The notes below the pieces were generated by a model, which did no database searches, had not been told where the DNA came from, and saw only the letters and a program-made list of their open reading frames with translations. A stretch of DNA of 64,000 nucleotides from positions 1 through 64,000 of the forward strand of contig JBDLJC010000007.1 of NCBI GenBank assembly GCA_039714535.1, written 5' to 3'. Both the position numbers and the translations under genes were made by a program. The DNA comes from JAGXFP01 sp039714535 (GTDB lineage Bacteria; Desulfobacterota; Desulfobulbia; Desulfobulbales; JAGXFP01). Below are positions 8,187-16,579 of this stretch, piece after piece; position 1 is the stretch's first letter, and each line of letters begins with the position of its first letter.

Positions 8187-9356
8187 CTACTTGAAGTTGG
8201 CATCCAGACCGCAAAGGATGGCGTGCTCTTCAACGCCGTCCAGGTTATGGCAGCCAAGGCAAGTTGAGGTGTGCTCACCAATGAAACGTTTTTTCTCTAC
8301 ATCATAGAGTTTCAGGACACCGTCCATGGTGAATTCGCCAGCCTTAGGCGCTTTAGGATCTTCACATTCGGGCCCAACCGCTTTCCAGCGGGAAGTGGCA
8401 ATGACGTATTTCCCGTCTGGGGTAAAGATGGCATCATGGTTATGATCAATGCTGCTTACAGGCTCAGTATCAATAACCTTCAGGGTTTTGGCGTCTATCA
8501 GGAACATGACGTCTCCACCGGAAGCGGCGATCATGGAGTCATCCGGCGAGTAATAGGCGCGGAAGGTCACGGTTTTCGGGGTACCGGCAATGGTGTTCCG
8601 GTTAAGGACCTTCACATTACCCTTGGTGAACTCGTTAAGATCCAGTTCAACCAGCTCAACTTTACCGGTGGTCTTGCCGTGGTCCTTGTCGGCGATATTG
8701 GCAATAATCAACAGTTTGGTCATTGCTTCATTGGTGTTGCCGTGGAGGAACTTGTATGGAGATCCGATATCGCCTTCGGTGCCTTCCAGGAATACCCGCT
8801 GAATACGCTTTAGATCCGACTTGTTGAATACATCAATGTAGCCCTTGCTGGTCATGGTGATCGGAATGTAATGATCCTTTGACTGACCGGAGGCACAATA
8901 CATTGATTTGGTGTTGGTCGCAGCGGCCGGGATGTCAACAACTACGTCTTGGGTGATCTTGCCGGTCCTGAGGTCGGTTTTACCAACATGGACGCCGCCA
9001 GCTTCCTTATCGATCTTATAGGTAGACCAGAACATGGTGTTGTTGTCATTGTTGTCGATCCGAGCATCGTGGGTCGGATGGTCCGCACGGGAACCAATAT
9101 CAACCTTGGTCAGGCTGCTGACCTTAATCGGTTGGTCAGCGGCGGGATCAATGGTGGTCACGGCTTTGGCAAAATGGCCGCCCATGCCAGCTACATAAAA
9201 AGTAGCATCGTAGGTCTTGCCAGCTGCCGGAGCTTTCTCAGCGGCAGGCTTATTACCCATAGCGGATACATCCACCGGCATGTTGAGACAAAACATACCT
9301 AAGGCGATACCGCCTGTCAGCATAGAGCCAACCAATAACCTTTTTGAAATCTTCAT
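8187..9356 (-). CDS. Exported beta-propeller protein with one c-type haem motif
   Basis: About 389 residues from the ATG at 9356, which has an AAGGAGGA site 5-6 nt upstream; an in-frame TTG at 9374 overlaps that site and is rejected. An N-terminal signal peptide ends near VSAMG. The body has beta-propeller character with repeated strand blocks such as GGDVMFLIDAKTLKVIDTE and HDAIFTPDGKYVIATSRW. A single CxxCH haem motif (STCLGCHNLDG) sits close to the C-terminus. It is likely a periplasmic monohaem electron carrier or substrate-binding protein. The fold recalls the propeller of NosZ, but none of the Cu-binding His/Cys set of NosZ was seen. The NosL/TlpA/ABC island lies divergently upstream, with an operator-like palindrome between. 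Confidence 0.75.
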   Translation of the reverse strand: MKISKRLLVGSMLTGGIALGMFCLNMPVDVSAMGNKPAAEKAPAAGKTYDATFYVAGMGGHFAKAVTTIDPAADQPIKVSSLTKVDIGSRADHPTHDARIDNNDNNTMFWSTYKIDKEAGGVHVGKTDLRTGKITQDVVVDIPAAATNTKSMYCASGQSKDHYIPITMTSKGYIDVFNKSDLKRIQRVFLEGTEGDIGSPYKFLHGNTNEAMTKLLIIANIADKDHGKTTGKVELVELDLNEFTKGNVKVLNRNTIAGTPKTVTFRAYYSPDDSMIAASGGDVMFLIDAKTLKVIDTEPVSSIDHNHDAIFTPDGKYVIATSRWKAVGPECEDPKAPKAGEFTMDGVLKLYDVEKKRFIGEHTSTCLGCHNLDGVEEHAILCGLDANFK

Positions 9357-9906
9357 GCTTTCCTCCTTCTTCAATTAAATTGTTCAGTAACGGGATAACG
9401 ATTAATCATTTGCCTGTTACCGAGCCACTGCGCACTTAAAAACAGTGACCTTGCCTTAAGAAACAACCCCTGATTCGTAAGCTTGTGAGAAGGTATACCA
9501 CACTGTGGTATGAAAAAAAAGGACAATTATTTTTTTTTATGCCCGACAATGTACAAAAGAAGACAACTCGGTGGGTGTAAGGAAAAGACGCTATTGCGTA
9601 GTGGTTAATTAATGAAAAGACGAGTTATAAAAAGCATTTTAAATACTGTAGAGAAATTACCACAGCGTGTCACTAAAAAAATGCGCCTTTTAAATAGATT
9701 CTTGTATTTAATGTTTAACTTATGCACCAGCTACTTCCTGTTTTGGCACAGAAAAGCAGCTTGCACAAATCGATTCTATCAGCTAGTTATTCAGATGAAT
9801 GAATTCATGGTCAATTTCTGCAACCATTCTTTGTCCTTGATAATCTTGACAACTCTCTAAAAAATCAACGTCATTTTTTACTGGTTAAATCTATAACATA
9901 AGTTGA
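9357..9906. other. Divergent intergenic region
   Basis: 550 bp between two divergent starts. Apart from the ribosome-binding site of the propeller gene and the palindrome at 9495-9511 it is AT rich with no convincing gene. An 82-codon plus-strand frame (9612-9860) has no ribosome-binding site or recognisable content. Promoters for both sides should lie here. Confidence 0.5.
9495..9511. promoter_or_regulatory. Perfect palindrome, candidate operator
   Basis: ATACCACACTGTGGTAT, an 8-bp perfect inverted repeat around a single C, lies about 140 bp upstream of the propeller gene start in the divergent region. The size fits a dimeric regulator site. The half site TATACCACA also occurs at the start of each 54-bp repeat unit at 7932-8093. 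The cognate regulator is unknown. Confidence 0.45.
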
Positions 9907-9918
9907 GTGGCTATTTTA

Positions 9919-10623
9919 ATGATAATCAAATGTAATAACCTTGTTAAGACATACCAACAAGAAGGCCAAGACTTACGGGCCGTTGATAATGTTTCCTTTT
10001 CTGTAGAAGAAGGAGCGTTTGTGGCTATTCTCGGTCACTCCGGTTCGGGGAAAACGACATTACTCAGTTTGATTGGCGGCTTGGCCCGTCCTGATGAAGG
10101 CAGTATCATAATAAATGATTCCGATTGTTGGCAGCAGAGCGAGGCACAACTTGCGACCATGCGCAACCAGACGATAGGCTTCATATTTCAGTTCGGCAGC
10201 TTGATTCCAACTCTTACCGCCATTGAAAATATCCTCTTGCCACTGTCTTTTGCCGATGCCGATACCAACCCCGCCGATAATATCCCGTTGGCCAGAGAGC
10301 TACTGGACCAGGTTGGCTTGGCAGACAAGGAGAACGCCTTCCCCGCCCATCTTTCCGGCGGGCAACAGCGGCGGGTGGCCATTGCTCGAGCCTTCATAAA
10401 TCGCCCCTCCATTATTCTGGCCGATGAACCAACCGGTGATCTTGATGAAGAAACCGAAAAGGAGATTCTGGATATCTTTCGCCATTACAATACCGAGAAG
10501 AACACGACTTTCCTTGTTGTTACCCATAACAGCAGCCTTGTTGCGACCCAACATGATCCCAGAACATTTCTGATGAAAAGCGGCCAACTTACCGAGACAA
10601 CCACTAAAAACGAACCGGCATGA
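9919..10623 (+). CDS. ABC transporter ATPase (LolD/MacB class)
   Basis: About 234 residues from the ATG at 9919 (an in-frame GTG at 9907 would add four). Walker A is GHSGSGKTT, the Q-loop lies in IGFIFQFGSLIPTLTA, the signature is LSGGQQRRVAIARAF, and Walker B is IILADEPTGDLDEET. This composition is typical of ATPases that pair with FtsX/MacB permeases and energise mechanotransmission rather than classic import. It is the first gene of a plus-strand run with a TlpA-like lipoprotein (4-nt overlap) and NosL. It could serve the permease at 12048 or the one at 6704. Confidence 0.85.
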   Translation: MIIKCNNLVKTYQQEGQDLRAVDNVSFSVEEGAFVAILGHSGSGKTTLLSLIGGLARPDEGSIIINDSDCWQQSEAQLATMRNQTIGFIFQFGSLIPTLTAIENILLPLSFADADTNPADNIPLARELLDQVGLADKENAFPAHLSGGQQRRVAIARAFINRPSIILADEPTGDLDEETEKEILDIFRHYNTEKNTTFLVVTHNSSLVATQHDPRTFLMKSGQLTETTTKNEPA

Positions 10624-11123
10624 AAAAAAACACGATAACAATTCTACTTATCCTGTTTGCTTTGGGTGGTGGTTGCTCTTTAGAAAACCCAACAAAGTTG
10701 AAAATAGGTGACCCGGCCCCCGATTTTTTGCTCGAAGACCTGGCCGGAGGGAAAATCCAGCTGGCAGCGCTGCAAAACCAACCGGTTGTGATCCGCTTTT
10801 TTATTACCGATTGCAAATTCTGCAAGGCCGACACTTCCGTTTTTAATGATTACTACAATCATCATAAAGATCAGGGCCTGATGATACTGTATATTACGAC
10901 CACCACAGATCAAGCCCAGGTAAGAAAATTCGCTACAGATCTTAACATTCCTTTTCCGGTGGCAATAGATTACGGTCGTAAGGTGTCTAAATTGTTTAAT
11001 GTAAAGGTTGAGCCCCAGACGATAATTCTCAACTCCAGCCATCTGATCAAAGGCGCCATTCTGGGAGGAGTGACCGAGCCTGAACTTGACGAGATACTGG
11101 GTGGAGAATGGCTGGGAAAGTGA
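10620..11123 (+). CDS. TlpA-like thioredoxin-fold lipoprotein
   Basis: A 167-residue exported protein. A short signal peptide ends in a lipobox (ALGGGC, lipidated Cys at about residue 19). The mature part is an AhpC/TSA-TlpA fold starting with KIGDPAPDFLLEDLAG, with a CxxC redox centre as TDCKFCKAD and the cis-Pro-containing strand VKVEPQTIIL. It would act outside the cytoplasmic membrane to reduce disulfides, for example on apocytochromes or a copper protein. Its ATG overlaps the TGA of the ATPase gene (ATGA), so the two are translationally coupled. Placement before nosL points to cofactor or metal assembly. Confidence 0.85.
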   Translation: MKKNTITILLILFALGGGCSLENPTKLKIGDPAPDFLLEDLAGGKIQLAALQNQPVVIRFFITDCKFCKADTSVFNDYYNHHKDQGLMILYITTTTDQAQVRKFATDLNIPFPVAIDYGRKVSKLFNVKVEPQTIILNSSHLIKGAILGGVTEPELDEILGGEWLGK

Positions 11124-11230
11124 TATCTCCTACAGGCAAACGACGAGCTAAATAATATATTGATGATAGCCGTCCTTTGTTCGATCCGGCGCTTCAAATC
11201 ACACCTAAAACAAATACAATGGAGTAACAA

Positions 11231-11749
11231 TTGAAATCTTTATTAACAATAAAAAGCATCGCGCTCTTTTTTCTTATGGTCATACCGCTTCTTTTAATAT
11301 CAACCGCAGTTGCCGCCCCTCTTCAAGAAGTCAAGGCCGACGCCCGCTGCCCGGTCTGCGGGATGTTCGTAGCTAAATACGATGTCTGGATAACCCAGAT
11401 ACGTTATTCCGATTCTATTGTTTTCAGCTTTGACGGGGTCAAGGATATGATGGCCTATTACCATAATCCAGCCGCTTACAACGGTCAGGATCAGGCCAAG
11501 ATAAGCGAGATCTGGGTCAAAGATTATTATTCGCTGAAATGGCTGGATGCTCGGCAGGCATTCTTTGTTGTCGGCAGCGATGTGCACGGGCCCATGGGCC
11601 ACGAACTGATTCCTTTTTCAAGCAAAACCGCCGCCGAATCGTTCCTGACCGACCACCACGGCCGGCAGATTCTGGCCTTTGACGAGATAACCGTTGGAAT
11701 TGTTGAGCAACTCCGAGTTGGCAACCGTATGAAGAGCATGAAAAAATAG
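11231..11749 (+). CDS. nosL: NosL-family copper-binding protein
   Basis: A 172-residue exported protein, started from TTG at 11231 after a GGAG site. A signal peptide ends around AVAAP. The NosL hallmark CPVCGMFVAKYD (about residues 37-48) supplies the Cu(I)-binding Cys/Met set, followed by the typical FDGVKDMMAYY and VKDYYSLKWLDARQAFFVVGSDVHGPMG blocks. NosL classically delivers copper to nitrous oxide reductase, but no nosZ, nosD or nosF is present here. Many NosL homologues occur in organisms without NosZ with unknown clients. Unlike many NosL proteins it lacks a clear lipobox. It is part of the run ATPase-TlpA-NosL-small protein-permease-ATPase-membrane protein. Confidence 0.85.
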   Translation: MKSLLTIKSIALFFLMVIPLLLISTAVAAPLQEVKADARCPVCGMFVAKYDVWITQIRYSDSIVFSFDGVKDMMAYYHNPAAYNGQDQAKISEIWVKDYYSLKWLDARQAFFVVGSDVHGPMGHELIPFSSKTAAESFLTDHHGRQILAFDEITVGIVEQLRVGNRMKSMKK

Positions 11750-11756
11750 GAGTCTG

Positions 11757-12041
11757 ATGCGTCCTGCCCATAGCTTCGGCTTAATAATATGCTTTCTGTT
11801 TGTTCTTGATACAGCGTTATATTTCCATGTTCGCTTCCGGCAGGAAACCGGGCAGCGCCCAACCGCTCATCTAAATGACATAGTCACTGCCGGGCTGGGT
11901 TTGACCGATCTCTGTCTGGCCACCGAGGCCCGTTATACCAGGCATCCTGCCGTTTCCGATCTCACCACGCCGTTCATGGACCATCCCGGCGCCATAGAGC
12001 ATTTTCCAAGCGGTTCATTCTGGGCCGCCCCGCAGGATTAA
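11757..12041 (+). CDS. Small exported/anchored protein of the NosL island
   Basis: 94 residues. An N-terminal hydrophobic segment (about residues 7-24, SFGLIICFLFVLDTALYF) is a likely signal anchor. The C-terminal half ends in a distinctive PFMDHPGAIEHFPSGSFW stretch. No family was recognised. The start has an AGGAG site 4 nt after the nosL stop and the gene ends just before the permease, so it is surely part of this operon. It could be a small partner of the permease or NosL; this is inference from position. Confidence 0.7.
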   Translation: MRPAHSFGLIICFLFVLDTALYFHVRFRQETGQRPTAHLNDIVTAGLGLTDLCLATEARYTRHPAVSDLTTPFMDHPGAIEHFPSGSFWAAPQD

Positions 12042-12047
12042 TTATTT

Positions 12048-13232
12048 ATGAACCCAGCTCTCGAAAAACATCTAAATCTCCTTGATTATGCCCTGTCCAG
12101 CCTGTGGCGGCGCAAACTGAAAAATCTGGGGATCATTACGGTGTTTGCCGGGGTTATCTTCCTGGTCGCCTCTTTCCAGATCCTGACCAGCAGCCTTACC
12201 AGTACCGCCGAAACCATGCTGGCCAAGACGCCCGAGATTGTTATCCAGAAGATGTCAGCCGGTCGCCAGGAATCTATCCCCCTTTCGTATCTCAACCGTT
12301 TGGACGGTGTCTTCGGGATCAGGGCAGCCGTGCCCAGAATATGGGGTTATTATTTTGATGAAACTTCCGGGGCCAACTACACGGTTATGGGTGTTGAGCG
12401 CAAGGCAATGCCCGAAGGCCGGCGGCTGGAGATGGCTATCGAGGGCAGTTACCCTGAGGCAGGGCAGGGTGGAGCTGCTCTGGGTCGGGAAGTGGCAGCC
12501 AATATGAAACTGGCCGGACGTCGCACTTTCTCGTTGTTTCGGCCGGACCTGTCCCTGAAGACCTTCAGGATAACCGGTATTTTTGCCGAGAGTACAGATC
12601 TGTTGACAGCTGATCTCTTGGTTACCGGGCTTGATGATGCCCGTGATTTATTCACCATTCCGGATAGTCTTGCCACTGATCTCCTTGTCTATGTAACCAA
12701 TCCCAACGAGATTAGCACCATTGCCAAAAAGATCGCCGCCAGACTGCCCGACACCAGGGTCCTGACCCGGCCCCAAATCCTCAAAACATATAAGGTCGTT
12801 TTCGGTTGGCGCAGTGGTTTTGCCTCAATCTGTCTGCTGGCCGCTCTGGCCGCCTTTGCTATTCTCGCCTGGGATAAGGCTTCCGGACTTTCCGCCGAAG
12901 AAAAACGGGAGATCGGGATCCTTAAGGTCCTTGGCTGGCAGACCACCGATATTCTTACCCTCCGTTTCTGGGAAAGTTTGGCGGTGGCCGGGCTGGCGTT
13001 TCTGATCGGCTGTACGACTGCATATTTACATGTTTTATTTCTGGAGGGATCCCTGTTCCGCCCGGTATTGTTAGGCTGGTCGGTGATCCATCCATCGTTA
13101 AAAATCCTGCCGGTCTTCGCGGCGGGGGATGTCCTGTTGATTTTTACCTTGTCGGTATTACCGTACCTGGCAGCGACGGTAATACCGGCCTGGCGGTGTT
13201 CAACGATATCCCCGGATGCGGCGATAAAATAG
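12048..13232 (+). CDS. MacB/FtsX-type ABC permease in the NosL operon
   Basis: A 394-residue permease with TM1 around residues 25-48 (LGIITVFAGVIFLVASFQIL), a periplasmic MacB-like domain (about 50-250) and three C-terminal TM helices in an FtsX domain with the EEKREIGILKVLGWQ coupling loop. It starts 6 nt after the preceding stop, and its ATPase partner follows at 13280. Together they form a MacB/LolCDE-like complex that would move or remodel something on the periplasmic side. Its placement with NosL and a TlpA-like protein suggests a role in maturing a copper or cytochrome protein, as for NosDFY, but it is not a NosY homologue by topology. Confidence 0.85.
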   Translation: MNPALEKHLNLLDYALSSLWRRKLKNLGIITVFAGVIFLVASFQILTSSLTSTAETMLAKTPEIVIQKMSAGRQESIPLSYLNRLDGVFGIRAAVPRIWGYYFDETSGANYTVMGVERKAMPEGRRLEMAIEGSYPEAGQGGAALGREVAANMKLAGRRTFSLFRPDLSLKTFRITGIFAESTDLLTADLLVTGLDDARDLFTIPDSLATDLLVYVTNPNEISTIAKKIAARLPDTRVLTRPQILKTYKVVFGWRSGFASICLLAALAAFAILAWDKASGLSAEEKREIGILKVLGWQTTDILTLRFWESLAVAGLAFLIGCTTAYLHVLFLEGSLFRPVLLGWSVIHPSLKILPVFAAGDVLLIFTLSVLPYLAATVIPAWRCSTISPDAAIK

Positions 13233-13279
13233 ATATTACCACGCTTTTGGATACTTTTTACGAGACCATCAAATAAGCT

Positions 13280-13954
13280 ATGATCGAACTGGAGTCAGTC
13301 AATAAGATATATAACCGGGGCCAGCCCAATGAGGTCCAGGCCCTTTATGATGTCAATCTGGTTATAGAGGCGAACAGCATGGTCTGTCTACGCGGGGCCA
13401 GTGGCTCCGGTAAGTCGACCCTGTTGTCGATAATCGGTTGCATCCTGCCGCCGACCAGTGGCCGGGCCGCCGTGGCCGGCAAACAGCTGGCCCGGCTGCC
13501 GGACCGGTTCATGACCATCCATCGCCGCCGGACTATCGGCTTTATCTTCCAGCAATTTAATATTCTGCCCGACCTGAGCGTGCAGGAGAATATCTCTTTA
13601 CCGCTCTTGCCTCTCGGGGTTTCACCGAAAGAAAGACGCATACGGGCCAAGGTTCTAATTGAGCGCCTTGGTATCAGCCATCGGCAGGACTTCCCCGCCG
13701 GACAGATTTCCGGCGGCGAATTGCAGAGGGTGGCGATTGCCCGCGCCCTGATTAATGATCAGCCAATCATCCTGGCCGATGAACCCACCGCCCATCTGGA
13801 CACCAAGCTCAGTCAAGAATTTTTGCAGACAATGGTCGATCTGAAAAAGACGGGCAAGACCATCATTATTGCCTCCCACGATCCGCTGGTCACCGAAAAC
13901 CCGGCCATAGACCGAATAATAGACATCACGGATGGCAGGGTCGATGTTTCTTAG
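13280..13954 (+). CDS. ABC transporter ATPase of the NosL operon
   Basis: 224 residues, LolD/MacB class: Walker A GASGSGKST, Q-loop in FIFQQFNILPDLSVQ, signature ISGGELQRVAIARAL, Walker B IILADEPTAHLD, and the switch His in IIASHDPLV. It follows the permease by 47 bp and overlaps the start of the next membrane protein by 23 bp, indicating a tight operon. It is expected to energise the 12048-13232 permease. The ATPase at 9919 is clearly a different copy with a different signature (LSGGQQ), so the island carries two distinct ATPases. Confidence 0.88.
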   Translation: MIELESVNKIYNRGQPNEVQALYDVNLVIEANSMVCLRGASGSGKSTLLSIIGCILPPTSGRAAVAGKQLARLPDRFMTIHRRRTIGFIFQQFNILPDLSVQENISLPLLPLGVSPKERRIRAKVLIERLGISHRQDFPAGQISGGELQRVAIARALINDQPIILADEPTAHLDTKLSQEFLQTMVDLKKTGKTIIIASHDPLVTENPAIDRIIDITDGRVDVS

Positions 13955-14981
13955 CGCCTGGAGTCTCAGCCTGGTTCTGTGCAGTATTGTCGTCCTCTTC
14001 CTGATGGCCAACGCGGCCCGAACCGGGGTTCGGGTTCTCCGCTACTGGGACCAGGCCAGTGACAGCAATCTCCAGATCAGTCTCGAAAACGAGACCTGGC
14101 TGGCCTCGACCCTGATCGAATTTGCTTTGGCTGTTCAGGGCTTAAGCCTCCTGCTTTTTATTCTGGCAGCCGACAGCTACAGTCAGGTGATAGCCGGGGC
14201 GATGTGCGCGACCGGCTCCCTGTTGGCCAATGAATTCGGGTTACCGACCCTCTATCTCAAGCTGGCTGGTTTCTTCCTCTACGGTTTCTGGATACTCCTG
14301 CATCAGATAGATATCCGTTCCGAGGTCTATCCTCTGGTCAGGGTTAAATATCTCTACCTGCTGCTCCTGCTCCCCTTTATCCTGGCGGACATCCTCTTCC
14401 AAACCCTCTATATCGCCAACCTTGATCCTGATATAATAACCTCTTGCTGTGCGGTGGTCTTCAGTGATGCGACAGGGGAGGGCGGCAACCTGCTGGGCAG
14501 CCTGCCCCAGGATCTCATGCTTTGGCTCTATTACGGAACCATCGTGGTTCTGCTCGGTCTTGCCCTGCTGATGAATAACCGGATACCGGGACTAATGTTG
14601 GCGGGAAAAAAGGTGCAGTCCATCCTCTCTTTTCTTTATGCAATGGGCTGGTTATGGTTTTTCGGGCTGGCGCTGGCGGTGATCACCGCGGTCATATCAT
14701 CATATATCTATGCCATGCCTTTTCATCGCTGCCCTTTCTGTATTATTAAGCAGGATTACTGTTACATCGGGCTGGCGATCTATTTCACCTTGATCTGCGG
14801 AACTTTTTTCGGAATTTCAACGGCGCTGGCTGAATTATTAGCCCGCCGTCCGGAACTGGCCGGACCGGTGCGACAGTACCGTAAAATAGCGATCGATCTA
14901 TCTCTAATCCTGTTGATCATCCTTGCCGTCCTTTCCTCTTATCATTATCTCCTCTACATGATCACCGGCGGCGAAAGCTGA
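13932..14981 (+). CDS. Polytopic membrane protein with a CPFC motif
   Basis: 349 residues with about eight membrane helices. A CxxC pair sits in YAMPFHRCPFCIIKQDYCYIG (about residues 265-285), between helices. The motif looks redox or metal related, but this is not a recognisable DsbB or VKOR protein. The start overlaps the ATPase gene, so expression is coupled. Together with the TlpA-like lipoprotein (CKFC) and NosL it suggests thiol or copper chemistry across the membrane. The start could also be a little downstream (MFLSAWSLSL). Function unknown. Confidence 0.75.
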   Translation: MAGSMFLSAWSLSLVLCSIVVLFLMANAARTGVRVLRYWDQASDSNLQISLENETWLASTLIEFALAVQGLSLLLFILAADSYSQVIAGAMCATGSLLANEFGLPTLYLKLAGFFLYGFWILLHQIDIRSEVYPLVRVKYLYLLLLLPFILADILFQTLYIANLDPDIITSCCAVVFSDATGEGGNLLGSLPQDLMLWLYYGTIVVLLGLALLMNNRIPGLMLAGKKVQSILSFLYAMGWLWFFGLALAVITAVISSYIYAMPFHRCPFCIIKQDYCYIGLAIYFTLICGTFFGISTALAELLARRPELAGPVRQYRKIAIDLSLILLIILAVLSSYHYLLYMITGGES

Positions 14982-15150
14982 ACCTTTCTGTTTCTGTTTT
15001 CCAGACACGTTATTACTAAAAAGTATAGTGGCAACCTGTTGGACAGGTTAGAGCAGTTTGAAATCCGCATTGATTCTTAGCCAACATTTTCTGTTAAAGT
15101 TGCGTTTTTTAAAAAAAGTGACTGATAATTAACCGATTTCGTTAATTAAA

Positions 15151-15168
15151 TTGACAATTAATTGTCAA
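15151..15168. promoter_or_regulatory. Perfect 18-bp palindrome upstream of the multihaem cytochrome gene
   Basis: TTGACAATTAATTGTCAA is a perfect inverted repeat lying about 110 bp upstream of the cytochrome start, in an AT-rich region. It resembles a site for a dimeric winged-helix or CRP/FNR-like regulator, but the TTGAC/GTCAA halves are more widely spaced than in an FNR box. The regulator is unknown. Confidence 0.5.
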
Positions 15169-15277
15169 CATGGCGATAATGTTTAAATGAATGACCACTC
15201 ATTTATTTTCTAAAATATATATGTCTTTGCGGATCCGTTATCCAACGTTCATGTTTTATCAAAAACAAGAGGGGATT

Positions 15278-16534
15278 ATGGCCAATATCACAAAATATCT
15301 TTCAAAAATCCTACTGTTCTTTTTTACACTAATTGCAGTCTCTTTTCTTCAGCCGGGTAATTCTTTGGCCCTGACCAATGATGAATGTATTGAGTGCCAT
15401 AGCGATGAAGAGTTGACAGCCGAAAAAAATGGTAAAACAATCAGTCTCTTTATGGACATTGAAATCTTTGCCGGGACGGTCCATGCGGATAATGGCTGCG
15501 TTTCATGTCATGAAGAGGCGGATGTTAAAGGCGATGAACATCCTTTCCCCATGTCCCCCGTTAAATGTGAAAATTGTCATGATGAAATTGCTGAAATTTA
15601 CCAAAACAGTGAACACGGCCATTCCGCGGCAGATCATCATGACAAAATGGCTCCTACATGCAAAGACTGCCACACCAAGCATAATATTCTGCCGCCAACC
15701 AATAAAAATGCCTCAACTTATCCTTTGAACATCCCCTTTACCTGTGGCCGCTGTCATAGAGAAGGCTCGGAAATGACAAAAACCCATGAACTGAGCCAAC
15801 ATAACATCGTTGAAAATTATTCCATGTCCATCCATGGCAAGGGGCTTTTTGTAGATGGTCTGATTGTCACTGCCGTCTGTACCAGTTGCCATACCGCTCA
15901 TAACGTGCAAAAGGCCAGTAACCCGGAGTCAACAGTGAACCGGGATAATATTGTTGAGACTTGCAACCAGTGTCATGTGGGGATTGTGGATCAATTCAAA
16001 CTATCAGTGCATGGTAATCCCGACAACACCACCGATAAGAAGCGTCCCATCTGTGTAGACTGCCATAATTCCCATACAATAGCCCAGGTGGACCGGAAGG
16101 ATTTCCGCCTGATCATTGCCGATCAATGCGGTAATTGCCATGCCCATGAGTCTGAAACCTATTTAGAGACCTACCATGGCCGGGCTTCCATGCTGTGGGG
16201 CGGAGAGCAAACCGCCAAATGCTCAGACTGCCATGGCTCCCACAATATCATGCCGCTTGAAAGTAAAAAATCAACCATCAATGAGGTCAATATTGTTGAG
16301 ACCTGCGCCAAGTGCCATCCTGGGGCCAATCAAAGCTTTACCACCTATCTCACCCATGCTACCCACAACGACCGAGAAAAATATCCCTCTCTGTTCTATA
16401 CTTTCTGGGCCATGACCGGGCTGCTGGTCGGTACATTCGGTTTCTTTGGCTTACATACCATCTTATGGGTACCCCGAGCAATTATAGAGAAATTTAAAAC
16501 CACTACGGACGAGAAAACATCAAAAGACAATTAA
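15278..16534 (+). CDS. Membrane-anchored multihaem cytochrome c (11 CxxCH)
   Basis: About 418 residues from the ATG at 15278, preceded by GAGGGGATT; an upstream ATG at 15191 is unlikely. A signal peptide ends near NSLALTN. Eleven CxxCH motifs are present in order: CIECH, CVSCH, CENCH, CKDCH, CGRCH, CTSCH, CNQCH, CVDCH, CGNCH, CSDCH, CAKCH. Extra His residues (HNI, HGK, HGN, HGR) can act as distal ligands. One C-terminal helix (WAMTGLLVGTFGFFGLHTILW) anchors it, leaving a short cytoplasmic Lys-rich tail. With the cytochrome b that follows, it should form a quinol-linked periplasmic electron conduit, as in NrfH/CymA-like or Tmc/Hmc-type systems. The terminal acceptor is unknown. Confidence 0.88.
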   Translation: MANITKYLSKILLFFFTLIAVSFLQPGNSLALTNDECIECHSDEELTAEKNGKTISLFMDIEIFAGTVHADNGCVSCHEEADVKGDEHPFPMSPVKCENCHDEIAEIYQNSEHGHSAADHHDKMAPTCKDCHTKHNILPPTNKNASTYPLNIPFTCGRCHREGSEMTKTHELSQHNIVENYSMSIHGKGLFVDGLIVTAVCTSCHTAHNVQKASNPESTVNRDNIVETCNQCHVGIVDQFKLSVHGNPDNTTDKKRPICVDCHNSHTIAQVDRKDFRLIIADQCGNCHAHESETYLETYHGRASMLWGGEQTAKCSDCHGSHNIMPLESKKSTINEVNIVETCAKCHPGANQSFTTYLTHATHNDREKYPSLFYTFWAMTGLLVGTFGFFGLHTILWVPRAIIEKFKTTTDEKTSKDN

Positions 16535-16579
16535 TTTACAGATTGGTCAGATTGTGAACACAAATTAAGGATCGGCAAA

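Noticed and set aside
8187..9356. Nitrous oxide reductase (nosZ)
   Set aside because: It is near nosL and has a propeller, but it is too short, lacks the CuA domain and the CuZ histidine set, and has a haem c motif instead.
9612..9860. 82-codon plus-strand gene in the divergent region
   Set aside because: No ribosome-binding site, atypical composition, no homology recognised.
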